From: an uncultured Lactobacillus sp.
Lineage (GTDB): Bacteria > Bacillota > Bacilli > Lactobacillales > Lactobacillaceae
NCBI GenBank assembly: GCA_946409675.1
Contig: CAMJXI010000080.1
Span: forward strand, 1-5,398
Direction: 5' to 3'
DNA: 5,398 bases
In this document: positions 1 through 5,398 of the stretch, piece after piece
How positions within the stretch are numbered: position 1 is the stretch's first letter
Layout: each line of letters starts with the position of its first letter
Notes under the pieces: model-generated
What the model was told of the DNA's origin: nothing
The model's database searches: none
What the model saw: only the letters and a program-made list of their open reading frames with translations
Position numbers and translations under genes: made by a program

Positions 1-46
1 AGATTTCCATTGGTGACTGGAGTTCAGACGTGTGCTCTTCCGATCT
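1..46 (+). other. Illumina TruSeq P7/index/Read2 adapter (artefact)
   Basis: Positions 13-46 match the 34-nt TruSeq index-side adapter, which begins GTGACTGGAGTTC and ends GCTCTTCCGATCT. Positions 1-4 (AGAT) match the end of the P7 sequence. The eight bases between them, 5-12 (TTCCATTG), sit exactly where the i7 index lies, so the index read would be CAATGGAA. This is library DNA, not genome. It forces a false N-terminus (containing GVQTCALPI) onto the gene that follows. Confidence 0.98.
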
Positions 47-648
47 ATCAAATGTCGAATGACTTAATCCAACGGGTCTATGAAAGCCAAACAACTGCTG
101 GCTATGCCCACATCAATAAGCAAGCACTCTTAGTTAATTTAACCCGAGTGAACATTGCGATTTCATATTTTTATGTTGAACCATCCACTTTTATTGATCA
201 GCCACAAATTGATATGTTCGAAAAAGATAATCCGTTATTTAGTCGTGTTGTTCATGAATATATTGATAGTTTACGTACTGACGATGTGACAATTTCAAAG
301 AAGTTTGAAACCAATTTATATCTTAGCTATATTTTTGTCTTAATTAATTTAATCCCCATGAAAATTATGGTGACTCCAATTTACATTTACGTTGATTTTT
401 CTTTAGGTAAATTGTACACGAAATACATTGTTGAACAATTGAATAACAATTTTAGAAACACTAATATTCAGGTTCAAGAAACCATGGATGAAAATACGAA
501 TATCTATTTGTCGGATTTACCTTCAGAATTGATTCAAATTCCACAAATTTTGTGGGGTACACCTCCCGCACCTGCTGACTGGGGCAATCTAGTCGAAGAA
601 ATCACCAAGATTAAAGCCATCAAAGATGAAAAATATCGTAATGCATAA
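47..648 (+). CDS. Mga-like/PRD-type transcriptional regulator, C-terminal part (5' truncated)
   Basis: This is the C-terminal ~200 residues of a larger protein; the 5' end is lost at the contig edge. The first complete genomic codon is CAA at 49. The in-frame TTG at 10 lies in adapter, and the ATG at 52 is probably internal because it has no ribosome binding site. A mostly helical stretch is followed by a hydrophobic segment, then TPIYIYVDFSLGKLYTKYIV, an amphipathic helix (EQLNNNFRNT) and IYLSDLPSEL. This resembles the EIIB-like domain at the C-terminus of Mga/PRD regulators, where a strand, a loop, a helix and an 'xxSD' strand recur. The C-terminal WGTPPAPADWGNL also fits lactobacillal Mga-type proteins as I recall them. 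If so, the missing part would carry winged helix-turn-helix and PRD domains. Its target genes cannot be told. The call rests on pattern memory; another helical regulator is possible. Confidence 0.55.
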
Positions 649-650
649 AA

Positions 651-688
651 AAAGGACCTACCATTTTGGGGGAAATGATAGGTCCTTT
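651..688. terminator. Bidirectional Rho-independent terminator between convergent genes
   Basis: A 16-bp stem with one mismatch pairs 651-666 (AAAGGACCTACCATTT) with 673-688 (AAATGATAGGTCCTTT) around the loop TGGGGG. It begins 3 bp after the stop of the Mga-like gene and ends 4 bp before the stop of the AP2 gene. On the minus strand the stem is followed by a run of U from the A tract at 647-653, the classic form. On the plus strand the stem runs into TTTAAATTT. It can therefore serve both genes. Confidence 0.9.
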
Positions 689-692
689 AAAT

Positions 693-1163
693 TTAACCTG
701 CTTTACTTTTGAGGTAAATCAATTCACTTGCCTTGCGTGCATCGACCGCTTCGTCGAAATCGTAGAAGTCTTGTAGTAATACGTACTTACCATCTACCAT
801 CAACCGAGCAGTCCATTTATTCTTACTCTCATCAAACGATACGCCAACCACCCCTGATTTATTCTTTTTCCCTTTTGTCACCGAAGCCCAGTAAACACCA
901 TCACTTCGGCGGAGATTGTCTGCGTTGCCCACATTTGATTGGAACTTCTCATTAGTCTTATAACGTTCCTTAACGGAATCAATCTTTAAACATCCACAAC
1001 TTTGAGTGATTCCTTTTCGAAGTGCGTAACTATCAATGTTTTTTACCTTGCCGCAATCACACGCACACTCCCAGATTGCATTGCCATTACTTTTACGTTC
1101 AACAAACCGAATGGCAATTAACCGACCAAAGCGTTGATTAGTAATATCTATCCTCTGCATCAT
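693..1163 (-). CDS. Zinc-ribbon plus AP2-like DNA-binding domain protein
   Basis: This is a 156-residue protein. The N-terminal ITNQRFGRL segment leads into a Cys-rich module, WECACDCGK (C33, C35, C37) and SCGC (C56, C58), a likely metal-binding ribbon. After a basic linker comes a C-terminal domain at ~103-152 (SGVVGVSFDESKNKWTARL ... FDEAVDARKASE). It resembles the AP2 fold of three strands and a helix, as found in phage and mobile HNH homing endonucleases. No HNH motif is visible, so DNA binding is inferred and cleavage is not supported. An in-frame TTG at 1226 would add 21 residues, but the predicted -35 box lies on it. AAAGGAGG at 1169-1176 stands 5 nt before the ATG at 1163 and 8 nt before a second ATG at 1160, so either ATG could be used. 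It lies downstream of the surface protein gene on the same strand. The domain pairing suggests phage or mobile-element origin. Confidence 0.8.
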   Translation of the reverse strand: MMQRIDITNQRFGRLIAIRFVERKSNGNAIWECACDCGKVKNIDSYALRKGITQSCGCLKIDSVKERYKTNEKFQSNVGNADNLRRSDGVYWASVTKGKKNKSGVVGVSFDESKNKWTARLMVDGKYVLLQDFYDFDEAVDARKASELIYLKSKAG

Positions 1164-1197
1164 GAATGCCTCCTTTGCTATGCCATTAGTCAAGGCC

Positions 1198-1226
1198 ATG
1201 ATACATCGCGACACACTCTCTAACAA
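1198..1226 (-). promoter_or_regulatory. Putative sigma-A promoter of the AP2-domain gene
   Basis: Read on the minus strand, TTGTTA (1226-1221, 4/6 to the -35 consensus) is followed after exactly 17 bp by TATCAT (1203-1198, 5/6 to the -10 consensus). Transcription would start near 1190, giving a short leader before the strong AAAGGAGG ribosome binding site at 1169-1176. This supports the ATG at 1163 or 1160 as start, because any longer frame would lie upstream of the transcript. Confidence 0.55.
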
Positions 1227-1246
1227 TGGACTTTATCTTCTACATA

Positions 1247-1272
1247 TTTTATTTTTTTGAAAAAGTTCCGAA
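1247..1272. repeat. Copy A of T-rich/TTCCGAA intergenic element
   Basis: On the plus strand this reads TTTTATTTTTTT, G, AAAAAG, TTCCGAA. It is nearly the same as copy C (2958-2982) and similar to copy B (2865-2889). On the minus strand it starts 3 nt after the stop codon of the CAP surface protein gene. It has no stable stem, so it does not look like an ordinary terminator. Its function is unknown. Confidence 0.45.
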
Positions 1273-1275
1273 CAT

Positions 1276-2763
1276 CTAGTCTTGATCATCAGTTTTCTTT
1301 TTGAGACCAAGTGCTGCACCTAAGGCCGCTACTACTGCAACAGTTACCATTACTACAATGGTCATGATTTGGCCACGGCGTTGTGAATCTTGAGTCGCAC
1401 TCTTATGAGTAGCGGTAGATGCTGGGTTAGTGGAAATAACTTGTGTGCCACCCTTTGAATCAGTCGTTTGATTGTCGGTTTGACCTTCAGCAACACCGCC
1501 CACAATCCCAACTTGTGCATCATTAGCTACAACTCCTGATTCTCCAACTACTTCATCGCCAACTAATTGATCTGCTACGCTGGTCAGAATTCCTGGTAAT
1601 CCAACACCTTGTGCAATACCATTTTGACTGGCAGCGTCGTAACTTGTATCTGATTGGATGGAGCTAACCGAACCAACCGGTTGTGATCCATTAAATACAT
1701 AAGCAACTGGTGCGACAGTCCTACCGTTTACATGGCCAACAGGTTGTGAAGTTGCTGGAGCATAATGTGTTTCAGGTTTTACATAACCCAATTCCATTAC
1801 GATAATTTCAGCTCCTGTGGCTGGATTGTAGCTGTAAGCAAAGCCAGCAATATTTGCTAATGGACTTACTTCAGTCAGATAATGTCCAGCATTGTCGTAG
1901 TTGTTATTAGCTTCTTCTGTCCAGAAATCAATGGCAGCCTTCATTGCATCTGCTTCACCTTTCGCCACAAAGCTACCATTGCTCTTAGTGATAATTTGCA
2001 TATACAAAGCTTCTGGTCAATGTGCGATGGTGCCATCAATATAATTAGGTGCATCCAACAAGTTCTGTGGAGTTACCCAACCTGGACGACCGTTTGCCAA
2101 ATCTGCGTGACTTAATTTGCCGATGGCTGATAATTCATTGGCCCGAACTTGTGCCCAAGCGTTCAAATCTCCATTTACTTGAACGGCTGGCAATGAATTG
2201 CCAGGATCTTCATATTGATAAGGATAGTTCCTGGTGGCTGCCCGCATTGCATTTAAATCATTAACCCCGGCTTGCACTCCTTGTTGAGTAGTTGTCGTAA
2301 CTGCTGCATTGGGATCAATTTGATCTGCGGCAGCTGATTCTGTTGACTGAGCTGATTGTGCAACTGGTTCAGCCACAGTGCTTGCAGGTACGATTGGCGT
2401 TGTAATTTCCTCTACTTGTGCTGAATCAGATAACAAAACTTCTGGCTTTACCAAACTTTCACTAGTTGGATTAACGACAACATCTGCGGTATTTGAATCA
2501 ACATTGATTGGTGCAACATCACTGACCGCGGCACTATTCGTGTCCACAGCTCCCGAAACAGGTGTTGCACTCACTTCAGTGTTTACTGAAGCTGCAGGTA
2601 ATTCGTCTGCCTGTGCGACTACTCCAAAACCAATCAAACTAAATCCAACGATTCCAGCGAATACTAACTTTTTCCCATCTTTATACATCTTATAACCAAA
2701 ACTCGTTTTTTCTTCCCGACCGATCATGTTCTTGCTTGATACTTTTCTGTAATCGTTTCTCAT
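1276..2763 (-). pseudogene. CAP/SCP-domain (SEC10/PgrA-like) surface protein, interrupted by in-frame TGA
   Basis: Read through the TGA at 2017-2019 (codon 249), this is one 495-codon frame. The start is the ATG at 2763, with GGAGG 8 nt upstream; an in-frame TTG at 2778 overlaps that site. Residues 25-33 (KMYKDGKKL) form a KxYKxGKxW-type signal peptide with Leu in place of the final Trp, with cleavage likely after VVAQA (~52). A Ser/Thr/Ala/Val-rich stretch follows to ~162. The CAP domain spans ~165-325, with LNAMRAATRNYPY, WAQVRANELSAIGKLSHAD, AIDFWTEEANNN and AGHYLTEVSPLANIAGFAY. A disordered tail ends in a membrane segment (~466-487) and KKKTDDQD; no LPxTG is visible. The frame does not shift: DGTIAH, TGA, PEALYMQ is continuous, and the domain continues correctly after the stop. 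The translated first half would be secreted with half a CAP domain and no anchor. This is either a true nonsense mutation or a one-base sequence error. SEC10/PgrA relatives are linked to surface exclusion and adhesion; the role here is unknown. Confidence 0.85.
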
Positions 2764-2829
2764 GACATTTCCCTCCAAATCTTTGAATCAACAACATCTC
2801 TTATTACGGTTATAGTATCTCAAGATTTA

Positions 2830-2852
2830 AAGTATTCCGAAATGGAATTCTT
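2830..2852. promoter_or_regulatory. 23-bp imperfect palindrome upstream of the CAP gene (possible operator)
   Basis: The plus strand reads AAG, T, ATTCC, GAAAT, GGAAT, T, CTT: arms of AAGnATTCC and GGAATnCTT around a 5-bp centre. It lies 67-89 bp upstream of the CAP gene ATG, just downstream of or overlapping the weak candidate promoter at 2850-2878. Its size and symmetry suit a dimeric repressor or activator site, and it contains the TTCCGAA motif shared by the nearby repeats. No regulator can be named. A transcribed hairpin is also possible. Confidence 0.4.
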
Positions 2853-2878
2853 ATCCGTAGGTTTTTTTATTTTTTCAA
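2850..2878 (-). promoter_or_regulatory. Weak candidate promoter for the CAP surface protein gene
   Basis: On the minus strand TTGAAA (2878-2873, 5/6) and GATAAG (2855-2850, 4/6) are 17 bp apart, placing a start inside the palindrome at 2830-2852. A TATAAC (5/6) nearer the gene, around 2806-2811, has no good -35 partner but could be used with an activator. The -35 lies in an AT-rich repeat, so a chance match is quite possible. Confidence 0.3.
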
Positions 2879-2889
2879 ATATTTCCGAA
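2865..2889. repeat. Copy B of T-rich/TTCCGAA intergenic element
   Basis: The plus strand reads TTTTATTTTTT, CAAATAT, TTCCGAA. It shares order and orientation with copy A (1247-1272) and copy C (2958-2982). It sits between the CAP gene palindrome and the terminator of the MFS gene. Confidence 0.4.
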
Positions 2890-2918
2890 TAATTGGATAC
2901 GTTTTCATTTTGTGCCAC

Positions 2919-2950
2919 AAAAAAACGCCCAACCATCAAGGTCAAGCGTT
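2919..2950 (-). terminator. Rho-independent terminator of the leu-MFS transcript
   Basis: On the minus strand AACGCUUGACC (2950-2940) pairs with GGUUGGGCGUU (2934-2924) across the loop UUGAU, giving an 11-bp stem with no mismatch, three of the pairs being G-U. It runs straight into a U tract (A run at 2919-2925 on the plus strand). The stem starts 34 nt after the MFS stop codon. The three G-U pairs would be mismatches if the other strand were transcribed, so it is directional. Confidence 0.88.
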
Positions 2951-2957
2951 CTCGTCT

Positions 2958-2982
2958 TTTTATTTTTTTCAAAGAATCCGAA
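2958..2982. repeat. Copy C of T-rich/TTCCGAA-like intergenic element
   Basis: The plus strand reads TTTTATTTTTTT, CAAAGAA, TCCGAA, closely matching copy A at 1247-1272. On the minus strand it starts 1 nt after the MFS stop codon, just as copy A follows the CAP gene stop, and leads into the terminator at 2919-2950. Confidence 0.45.
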
Positions 2983-2983
2983 T

Positions 2984-4273
2984 TTAGCCGATTTCTTTCT
3001 GATTTGTTTCGGTGCCAAAGAACCAAACTACGATTCCAGCGAACAATGCGATGCCACTAATCGTCCAAAAAATCATTGACGAGGAAGTTTTTTTTAACAT
3101 CCATGCCACTGCAATAGGCATTGCAACTGTCAATAGTTTGGCAATCCCATTAGCAATCCCAGAACCACGGAACCGGAAAGTGGTAGGAAATAATTCTGCC
3201 ACATAAACAGCGACAACACTTGCCATCAAAACGTAAAAACAAGTTGTCAACAAGAAACCAACAGCCACTACTCCGGCCATTGTGGTTTGGTTAGCATAAA
3301 TCATCCCAAAAATCGCGGTGAAAATAAATGCTGGCGCAATCGTTTTTTTACGACCAATTTTATCAACTAAGTATGCTCCAATTGCACATCCAACCGGAGC
3401 TCCCATCATCATCATGGTTGATAGTCCCAACGATCCGGAAACGTTAATACCCTTTTGGATTAGCAAAGTTGGTACCCATGATGTAAAGGTATATTGACAA
3501 ATAATTGTGGCAGAAACTGCGACAATTGCAACAAATAGGCTGACACCAAGATTATGATGAATTTTATCTCGGGATTTAGTTTGAGTTGGATCAAAATCAT
3601 CGGAACCATTCACTTCTAGTTGATCGATAATTTTTTCAGCTTCTTCTTGACGATTGTGAGCCATCAACCAACGAGGTGATTCTGGAATATCGCGACGGAG
3701 ATACCACAATATTGCGGCAACAATCCCAATCGCAGCAAACATCACGCGCCAACCAAAATGAGGAATAATAAAATAGCAAAGCAACATGGTGACGGGCGCT
3801 CCACAGTTAGCGATGAGCGAAACAGAAGCACACCATTTACCACGCTTGCCAACGGGAGCAAATTCATTAATCATCGAATAGCCAGTCACGATTTATGAGC
3901 CTAATCCAATGGCGGCAAAGAGACGGCAAATTGTCAGTACTGTCATGTTAGGAGCAAAAGTGGCCAAAAAGGTGAAACCACCGAATAATAACAAGTTAAT
4001 TTGATAGGCAACTCTGCGCCCCTTTAAATCGCCAATAAAGCCGGCCATTAAGGATCCAATAAACAATCCCAGAAAACCACTAGATAAGAACATGGATTCT
4101 TGTGCCATCGTGGACCAGCCACTTTTTAAAACAGCCCCGGCCACAGAACTAGCCATGTAAACATCCGCGGCATCTAGGAACATTCCACCCGCCACGAGCG
4201 CAAATATTTTATAAAATAAGGGTGATTCATGTGTCCGGTCAATTCGTTGCTGTAAACTTATACTTTGCTCCAT
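2984..4273 (-). pseudogene. MFS transporter (metabolite:H+ symporter/sugar-porter-like), interrupted by in-frame TAA
   Basis: One 430-codon frame is cut by TAA at 3893-3895 (codon 127). The ATG at 4273 has GAGGT 8 nt upstream. Family marks run in order through the break: Asp-rich TM1 (MFLDAADVYMAS), GDLKGRR (81-87) in the loop after TM2, CRLFAAIGLGS then stop then IVTGYSMINEFAP at the end of TM4, IPESPRWLM (196-204), a hydrophilic central loop (~205-240), VDKIGRKK (303-310) and AELFPTTFRFRGSG (359-372). About 12 membrane segments are expected. The stop replaces the position where relatives usually carry Glu (G-x-G-x-E), so GAA to TAA is the simplest origin. The first piece has four helices and could not transport. 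The second piece could only begin at a GTG at 3889 that has no good ribosome binding site. The substrate cannot be told. The gene follows leuD by 61 bp with no terminator between, so cotranscription with leuCD is likely. It may be a true pseudogene or a base-call error. Confidence 0.88.
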
Positions 4274-4334
4274 TTTTTGCTACCTCTTCTTCTATGAATT
4301 TGCGATTGATGTTCTATGTTTACATTACTAATGG

Positions 4335-4919
4335 TTAATCGAAATTGGGAATCTTCGCTTCATATTCTCTAATTTTATCTTCGTATTGCATTGTAATCGC
4401 AATATCATCTAGGCCATTAATAAACTTGTTCTTCCAAAGTGAATCAATATCAAATTTAAAGTGCTCATCACGATATCGAACTTCTTGATTGGGTAAATCC
4501 ACCACGACTTCTTCATCTGCTCCGGCTTTAGCCAAAATATCACGTTGCTCTTTAGGTAGCACAATCGCTAGCAAGCCGTTTTTAGTACTATTCATATAGA
4601 AGATATCTGAATATCCTCCGGCAATCACAACTCGGAACCCATAATCTTTCAGTGCCCACACTGCGTGTTCACGAGATGATCCACAACCAAAGTTTTCTCC
4701 CGTAATTAAAATTCGAGCATCCTTCCGTTCATCATGATTCAAGATAAAATCTGGATTTGGCTTATTAGGTGCCAAATAACGCCAATCATAAAATAGATTT
4801 TTACCAAAACCAACTTTTAAAATATTTTTCAAAAATTGCTTAGGAATGAGTTGATCTGTATCAATATTATCGTTCATCAATGGAACGCTTTTATTTGTAA
4901 CGATTGTAATAGGTTCCAT
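4335..4919 (-). CDS. leuD: 3-isopropylmalate dehydratase small subunit
   Basis: This complete 194-residue protein is of usual length for bacterial LeuD. With LeuC it forms the cytosolic isomerase that converts 2-isopropylmalate to 3-isopropylmalate in leucine synthesis. The N-terminal [14 protein letters not shown] (18-31) and [13 protein letters not shown] (74-86) are signatures of the aconitase swivel domain, the latter in the substrate-binding loop. [24 protein letters not shown] follows as in LeuD. The ATG at 4919 overlaps the leuC stop by one base (TAATG), so translation is probably coupled; AAAGGA lies about 11 nt upstream. The frame has no interruption, unlike the next two genes on this strand. 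It is part of a leu operon whose upstream genes lie beyond the contig. Confidence 0.97.
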   Translation of the reverse strand: MEPITIVTNKSVPLMNDNIDTDQLIPKQFLKNILKVGFGKNLFYDWRYLAPNKPNPDFILNHDERKDARILITGENFGCGSSREHAVWALKDYGFRVVIAGGYSDIFYMNSTKNGLLAIVLPKEQRDILAKAGADEEVVVDLPNQEVRYRDEHFKFDIDSLWKNKFINGLDDIAITMQYEDKIREYEAKIPNFD

Positions 4920-5382
4920 TAGGCAGTTTCCTTTCTGATATCAATGAAATGTCCATTAATTGCGGCGGCAGCCACCATTGCTGGACTAGCTAAATGTGTC
5001 CGCGAACCAGCACCTTGCCGTCCTTCAAAATTACGATTTGAGGTTGACGCACAATGTACCCCTGCAGGTACTTGGTCTGGATTCATCCCCAGGCAAGCGG
5101 AACAGCCTGGGTCACGCCAATCACAACCTGCGTCCTTAAAAATTTTATCCAATCCAATTTTTTCAGCTTCTTCTTTAATTGTCCTAGATCCTGGCACAAC
5201 TAAGGCCGTAACGCCTTCAGCAATATGATGACCCTTCAAGGCCTCAGCCGCGATTTTCATATCTGACAAACGACCATTCGTACATGAACCAAAGAAGGCA
5301 AATTCAATCTTAATATCGCTCGGTTTATCGCCTGGTGTCAGCCCGACATAATCATAAGCTTTTTGATCGTCATCATTATTGA
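4919..5382 (-). CDS. leuC: 3-isopropylmalate dehydratase large subunit, C-terminal third (5' truncated)
   Basis: The last ~153 residues of LeuC are present (full-length proteins are ~460-470); the rest is lost at the contig edge. An internal TTG at 5269 is not the start: the frame continues upstream through [19 protein letters not shown] and [14 protein letters not shown] to the adapter junction. The three Cys that bind the 4Fe-4S cluster are all seen: one in GSCTNG (partial residue 33) and two in [11 protein letters not shown] (93 and 96). Their 60 and 3 residue spacing matches that of E. coli Leu[21 protein letters not shown], near the C-terminus, is also typical of the family. LeuC supplies the catalytic cluster and LeuD the swivel domain. 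The stop overlaps the leuD start. Nothing in the visible part suggests decay. Confidence 0.97.
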
Positions 5383-5398
5383 AGATCGGAAGAGCGTC
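5383..5398 (+). other. Illumina TruSeq Read1-side adapter start (artefact)
   Basis: The last 16 bases, AGATCGGAAGAGCGTC, match the reverse complement of the TruSeq universal adapter (AGATCGGAAGAGCGTCGTG...). It is the Read1-side adapter: the index-side one would continue AGATCGGAAGAGCACAC. It cuts leuC artificially and is not genomic. Confidence 0.95.

Noticed and set aside
728..955. Plus-strand frame opposite the AP2 gene, and similar plus-strand frames at 1882-2695, 3012-3206 and 4944-5228
   Set aside because: They lie antisense to well-supported genes, show no family motifs and have no good ribosome binding site. They are shadows of the coding strand.
1247..1275. Terminator directly after the CAP gene
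   Set aside because: The T/A-rich tract has no stem longer than about 3 bp. Transcription may read on into the AP2 gene.
2017..2019. TGA in the CAP gene as a selenocysteine codon or a whole-organism recoded stop
   Set aside because: The neighbouring gene is interrupted by TAA, so a single recoding rule does not explain both. CAP proteins have no known selenocysteine, and I see no stable stem-loop directly after the TGA. Simple mutation or error is more economical.
1276..2763. Two separate genes (a secreted protein and a second membrane protein)
   Set aside because: The frames are in phase, the second has only a TTG start with no ribosome binding site, and the CAP domain is continuous across the stop.
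2861..2982. CRISPR or MITE-like element formed by copies B and C
   Set aside because: Only two degenerate, directly repeated copies, with no target duplication, no terminal inverted repeats and no regular spacers. The hairpin between them is a normal terminator.
2820..3026. Small 68-residue minus-strand reading frame between the CAP and MFS genes
   Set aside because: It overlaps the MFS 3' end in another frame, runs through the terminator hairpin and the repeats, and has a low-complexity Lys-rich translation and no ribosome binding site.
3893..3895. A frameshift in the MFS gene
   Set aside because: The coordinates of the two pieces are in the same phase (4273 minus 3889 is divisible by 3). 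Only the TAA breaks the frame.

Overview
The window looks like one assembled contig or molecule from a low-to-moderate GC Gram-positive bacterium, most likely a member of Lactobacillaceae. The evidence is the strong AGGAGG-type ribosome binding sites, a KxYKxGKxW-type signal peptide on a CAP/PgrA-like surface protein, an Mga-like regulator and the overall AT-rich codon use. I cannot fix the genus from this sequence. Both ends are Illumina TruSeq adapter: positions 1-46 are a P7/index/Read2 adapter and 5383-5398 are the start of the Read1-side adapter. Only about 47-5382 is biological DNA.

Layout, left to right. (1) On the + strand is the C-terminal part of an Mga/PRD-like transcription regulator, cut by the left end. 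Its apparent N-terminus is translated adapter. (2) A strong two-way hairpin terminator (651-688) separates it from the converging minus-strand genes. (3) On the minus strand is a small protein with a Cys-rich zinc-ribbon-like module and an AP2-like DNA-binding domain, with its own promoter. (4) Next is a CAP/SCP-domain surface protein (1276-2763, minus) cut into two reading frames by an in-frame TGA. (5) A ~220-bp intergenic region holds a palindrome, repeated TTCCGAA-containing elements and the terminator of the next gene. (6) An MFS transporter (2984-4273, minus) is cut by an in-frame TAA at a normally conserved Glu codon. (7) leuD is complete, and the 3' third of leuC runs off the right end.

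leuC and leuD overlap by one base (TAATG). They encode the two subunits of 3-isopropylmalate dehydratase in leucine biosynthesis. The MFS gene follows leuD by 61 bp with no visible terminator, so it probably ends the same transcript, which stops at the hairpin at 2919-2950. The surface protein and the AP2 protein form a second minus-strand group.

I see no convincing undescribed system here. The points most worth a second look are the adapter ends, the two isolated nonsense codons (real decay or sequence error), and the small repeated TTCCGAA element found only between genes.
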